Assembly: GCA_902782715.1 (NCBI GenBank)
Contig: CACZOG010000252.1
Location: forward strand, 1-7,445
DNA from: an uncultured Lachnospiraceae bacterium
GTDB lineage: Bacteria > Bacillota > Clostridia > Lachnospirales > Lachnospiraceae
DNA: 7,445 nt
Direction of reading: 5' to 3'
Shown here in pieces: positions 6,053 through 7,445 of the stretch; the first letter of the stretch is position 1; every line of letters starts with the position of its first letter. The position numbers were made by a program, and so were the translations under genes. Under the pieces are notes generated by a model that made no database searches, was not told the DNA's origin, and was given only the letters and a program-made list of their open reading frames with translations.

Positions 6053-6274
6053 ATGGGAAAGAAGCAATCAACAAGTAATGCGGATAAGCCTGATTCCGAA
6101 TTAATTATAAAATTGCAAAGAAAAACTAAAATTAAACTTCTGAAACAAAAGGGTTATAAGAAAGCCTCTTTAGCAGTACAAAAAGTAAACTATGCCGTAA
6201 AAATGTATGAGAAAGTCGGATTTAAATCAGTAGACGAGAATAGCGAGGAATATATTATGGTGTGCCAATTATGA
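6053..6274 (+). pseudogene. GNAT acetyltransferase remnant (C-terminal fragment)
   Basis: Codons from about 6137 to the stop encode a segment ending in VGFKSVDENSEEYIMVCQL, preceded by KKASLAVQKVNYAVKMYEK. This is the last part of a GNAT acetyltransferase: the Gly-Tyr-Lys-Lys beta strand, the N-x-A-V-x-M-Y helix that contacts acetyl-CoA, and the final strand ending EYIMV. The preceding residues (MGKKQSTSNADKPDSE...) are polar and basic and show no GNAT strands, no R-x-x-G-x-G/A cofactor loop and no N-terminal domain, so about two-thirds of a normal 140-150 residue enzyme is missing. The open frame reaches back to a TTG at 5996; the ATG at 6053 has only a weak AAGAAGAA site. I cannot rule out that a small protein of 73 residues is still made, but it could not bind acetyl-CoA normally. 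Truncation by deletion is the simplest explanation. Confidence 0.62.
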
Positions 6275-6293
6275 CATGCCAATCTGATCAAAT

Positions 6294-6809
6294 ATGAAAA
6301 AGAAAAGCAGAATAATTATTTTACTTATATTGAGTTTTCTTACGGTATTTATCTTGCTCGGGGTCATAATATTTATTCGTTCACGAGAACCCAAAATAAC
6401 AGTTGGACGACGTGAGGCCCAGGAATTGAGGCCGATTATGGCTGATAAAGTCTCACTTTATATGGAACCGGGCGAGACAGTTTTTTACGGCGGAACTACC
6501 AGTTCAAATAATATGGGTTCATACAGATTTTCTGATTTTGAAAATGAAACCTCTTTAAGGTTCTGGATTGAAAAAGAAGAAGGTGAATGTGATATTCCAA
6601 AGATTTACAGGAAAACAGATAGTGAGTACGTAGATATGAATCCTTCGGATTCAAAAGCTGAAATTATAATGGGTGATTCCATGTTACTTTTTGATTTTAC
6701 TTTTTACTCAATAGGGGAATTAAAAGAAGGAAATTACTACAGGATTGAATACGGTCCATATACAGTTGATTTTTTCATGGCTATGAATAAATTTGATATG
6801 TATTTTTAG
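6294..6809 (+). CDS. Single-pass membrane-anchored protein, unknown
   Basis: A 171-residue orphan protein. The N-terminus is MKKKSR followed by a long hydrophobic helix (about 7-29) and then RSREPK, an uncleaved signal anchor that would place residues 33-171 outside the cell. There is no lipobox cysteine and no clear signal peptidase site. The exported part is acidic, with aromatic residues and several probable beta strands such as ETVFYGG (61-67) and TVDFFMAM (157-164); the single Cys99 cannot form an internal disulfide. I recognise no domain. The ATG has no Shine-Dalgarno sequence upstream, and the stop of the GNAT remnant lies 19 nt before it, so translation may be weak or coupled. The DNA is visibly richer in A+T than the MFS gene, which may indicate separate origin. 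A lysine-rich start directly before the helix supports the chosen ATG. Confidence 0.7.
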   Translation: MKKKSRIIILLILSFLTVFILLGVIIFIRSREPKITVGRREAQELRPIMADKVSLYMEPGETVFYGGTTSSNNMGSYRFSDFENETSLRFWIEKEEGECDIPKIYRKTDSEYVDMNPSDSKAEIIMGDSMLLFDFTFYSIGELKEGNYYRIEYGPYTVDFFMAMNKFDMYF

Positions 6810-6854
6810 TTATAAATATGCAATACAGGAAGGTATTTTTTAATAAAATAGATA

Positions 6855-7400
6855 ATGGGCAATGAAATGGTAATTAAACAAATAAGGAAAGAAATAATTA
6901 AAGATATTAAAGGAATAAATGAGCCCTTTGAAATAATCGGGCGGATAAAACCTTCATTGGTTAACGGTGAGTGGTCGGTATCGGAAGAATTGTTTGACGA
7001 GTCATATTTACATTCATATCCGGATGATGATGTTGACTATAAAGAGTATACTGATAACCCCGATCAGACAGTTTTCATGGCTTATGTTGACGGAGAATTT
7101 GCAGGCAGGATCATCGTTAGGAAAGACTGGAATAAATTTCTTTTTGTTGAAGACATAAGCGTATTAAAAGATTTCAGAGGCAGGGGAGCAGGAACTGCTC
7201 TTGTGAACAAAGCTATTGAATGGGCTAAGAATGAAGGAATGAAAGGCCTGGCTTTGGAGACTCAGGATAACAATCTTCTAGCATGCAGATTTTATTTGAA
7301 ATGCGGGTTTGTTTTAGGCGCAGTTAACAGTATGCTTTATAAGAATCTGGATAAACCTTTTTGTGATTGCGTTGCTTTGTATTGGTATCTGATTTTTTGA
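6855..7400 (+). CDS. GNAT acetyltransferase resembling streptothricin acetyltransferases
   Basis: A 181-residue GNAT protein with the architecture of streptothricin N-acetyltransferases (SatA of Bacillus, Sat4). Matching blocks, recalled from those proteins, are EPFEIIGR (23-30), YVDGEFAGRI (77-86), DWNKFLFVEDISV (91-103), DFRGRGAGTALV (106-117), IEWAKNEG (121-128), GLALETQDNN (131-140), ACRFYLKCGF (143-152), GAVNSMLY (155-162) and the end ALYWYLIF. RGRGAG (108-113) is the complete R-x-x-G-x-G acetyl-CoA loop. The known enzymes acetylate the beta-lysine amine of streptothricin and so inactivate it; whether this one does is inferred. A second in-frame ATG at 6867 would remove four residues and agrees slightly better with family starts; neither has a good binding site (the nearest GGAAGG, 6828-6833, is 21 nt from the first ATG), and an in-frame TAG at 6849-6851 blocks earlier starts. 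Confidence 0.88.
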   Translation: MGNEMVIKQIRKEIIKDIKGINEPFEIIGRIKPSLVNGEWSVSEELFDESYLHSYPDDDVDYKEYTDNPDQTVFMAYVDGEFAGRIIVRKDWNKFLFVEDISVLKDFRGRGAGTALVNKAIEWAKNEGMKGLALETQDNNLLACRFYLKCGFVLGAVNSMLYKNLDKPFCDCVALYWYLIF

Positions 7401-7431
7401 TCTGAAACTATGCTGACGGAGGTGGTACAAA

Positions 7432-7445
7432 ATGAATAATAAAGA
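7432..7445 (+). CDS. Start of the next gene (partial)
   Basis: An ATG preceded by GGAGGTGG (7418-7425, nine bases between GGAGG and the ATG), the strongest binding site in the window, opens a frame reading M-N-N-K before the window ends. It lies 31 nt after the acetyltransferase stop on the same strand. Four codons are too few to suggest a product. Confidence 0.7.

Noticed and set aside
5219..6067. A 282-codon open reading frame on the minus strand across the lipoprotein end and the four-helix protein
   Set aside because: It starts with TTG, has no ribosome binding site, and lies opposite two plus-strand genes with good start signals, a lipobox and clear membrane helices. Its translation shows no recognisable domain, so it is treated as an overlap artefact.
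6001..6136. Upstream two-thirds of the GNAT remnant in other reading frames
   Set aside because: All three forward frames were read; none shows a convincing cofactor loop or GNAT strands continuous with the surviving C-terminus, so a simple frameshift is not supported.
6822..6841. Small hairpin (AATAC / GTATT) followed by six T residues before the SAT-like gene
   Set aside because: The stem is only five AT-rich base pairs, too weak to call a terminator. Its loop holds the AGGAAG stretch, which could matter for translation, but there is no further support.

Overview
The window looks like chromosomal DNA of a low-to-moderate GC member of the Clostridia, most likely Lachnospiraceae (Butyrivibrio-like). 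The clues are the very typical S9 ribosomal protein tail at the left edge, AT-rich spacers, GGAGG-type ribosome binding sites, and protein families common in that group. All genes I accept lie on the + strand. I saw no tRNA, rRNA, CRISPR array, insertion sequence or phage gene. The assignment rests on sequence character alone.

Left part (1-1576). The end of rpsI closes a ribosomal protein operon at a strong hairpin terminator (92-120). A likely extended -10 promoter then drives a monocistronic 12-helix MFS transporter of the fucose-permease-like type, closed by a second strong and possibly bidirectional terminator (1480-1514). The spacer to 1576 holds only that terminator and a candidate promoter.

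Middle part (1577-4525). A four-helix membrane protein of unknown function is followed by a ZmaR-like GNAT acetyltransferase and then by a compact trio: a dCTP deaminase (probably the bifunctional deaminase/dUTPase type), a short pyroglutamyl-peptidase-like protein that keeps a Glu/Cys/His triad, and an isochorismatase-like cysteine hydrolase. The last two are almost contiguous. This pairing of two cysteine amidohydrolase-type folds behind a nucleotide-pool enzyme is the least ordinary arrangement here.

Right part (4553-7445). A secreted lipoprotein with an acidic repeat linker is followed by a small four-helix membrane protein with striking conserved-looking motifs, a C-terminal remnant of a GNAT acetyltransferase, an orphan single-pass membrane protein in visibly AT-richer DNA, a streptothricin-acetyltransferase-like GNAT protein, and the first codons of another gene. 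Gaps from 2932 onward are short (6-60 nt) with no convincing terminator, so much of 2988-7445 could be co-transcribed. The gene content (three GNAT-related loci, orphan surface proteins, a gene remnant) is nevertheless that of an accessory accumulation zone downstream of a conserved ribosomal operon rather than one clear pathway. I see no fully convincing new multi-gene system; the dcd / short-C15 / isochorismatase-like trio is the best candidate.
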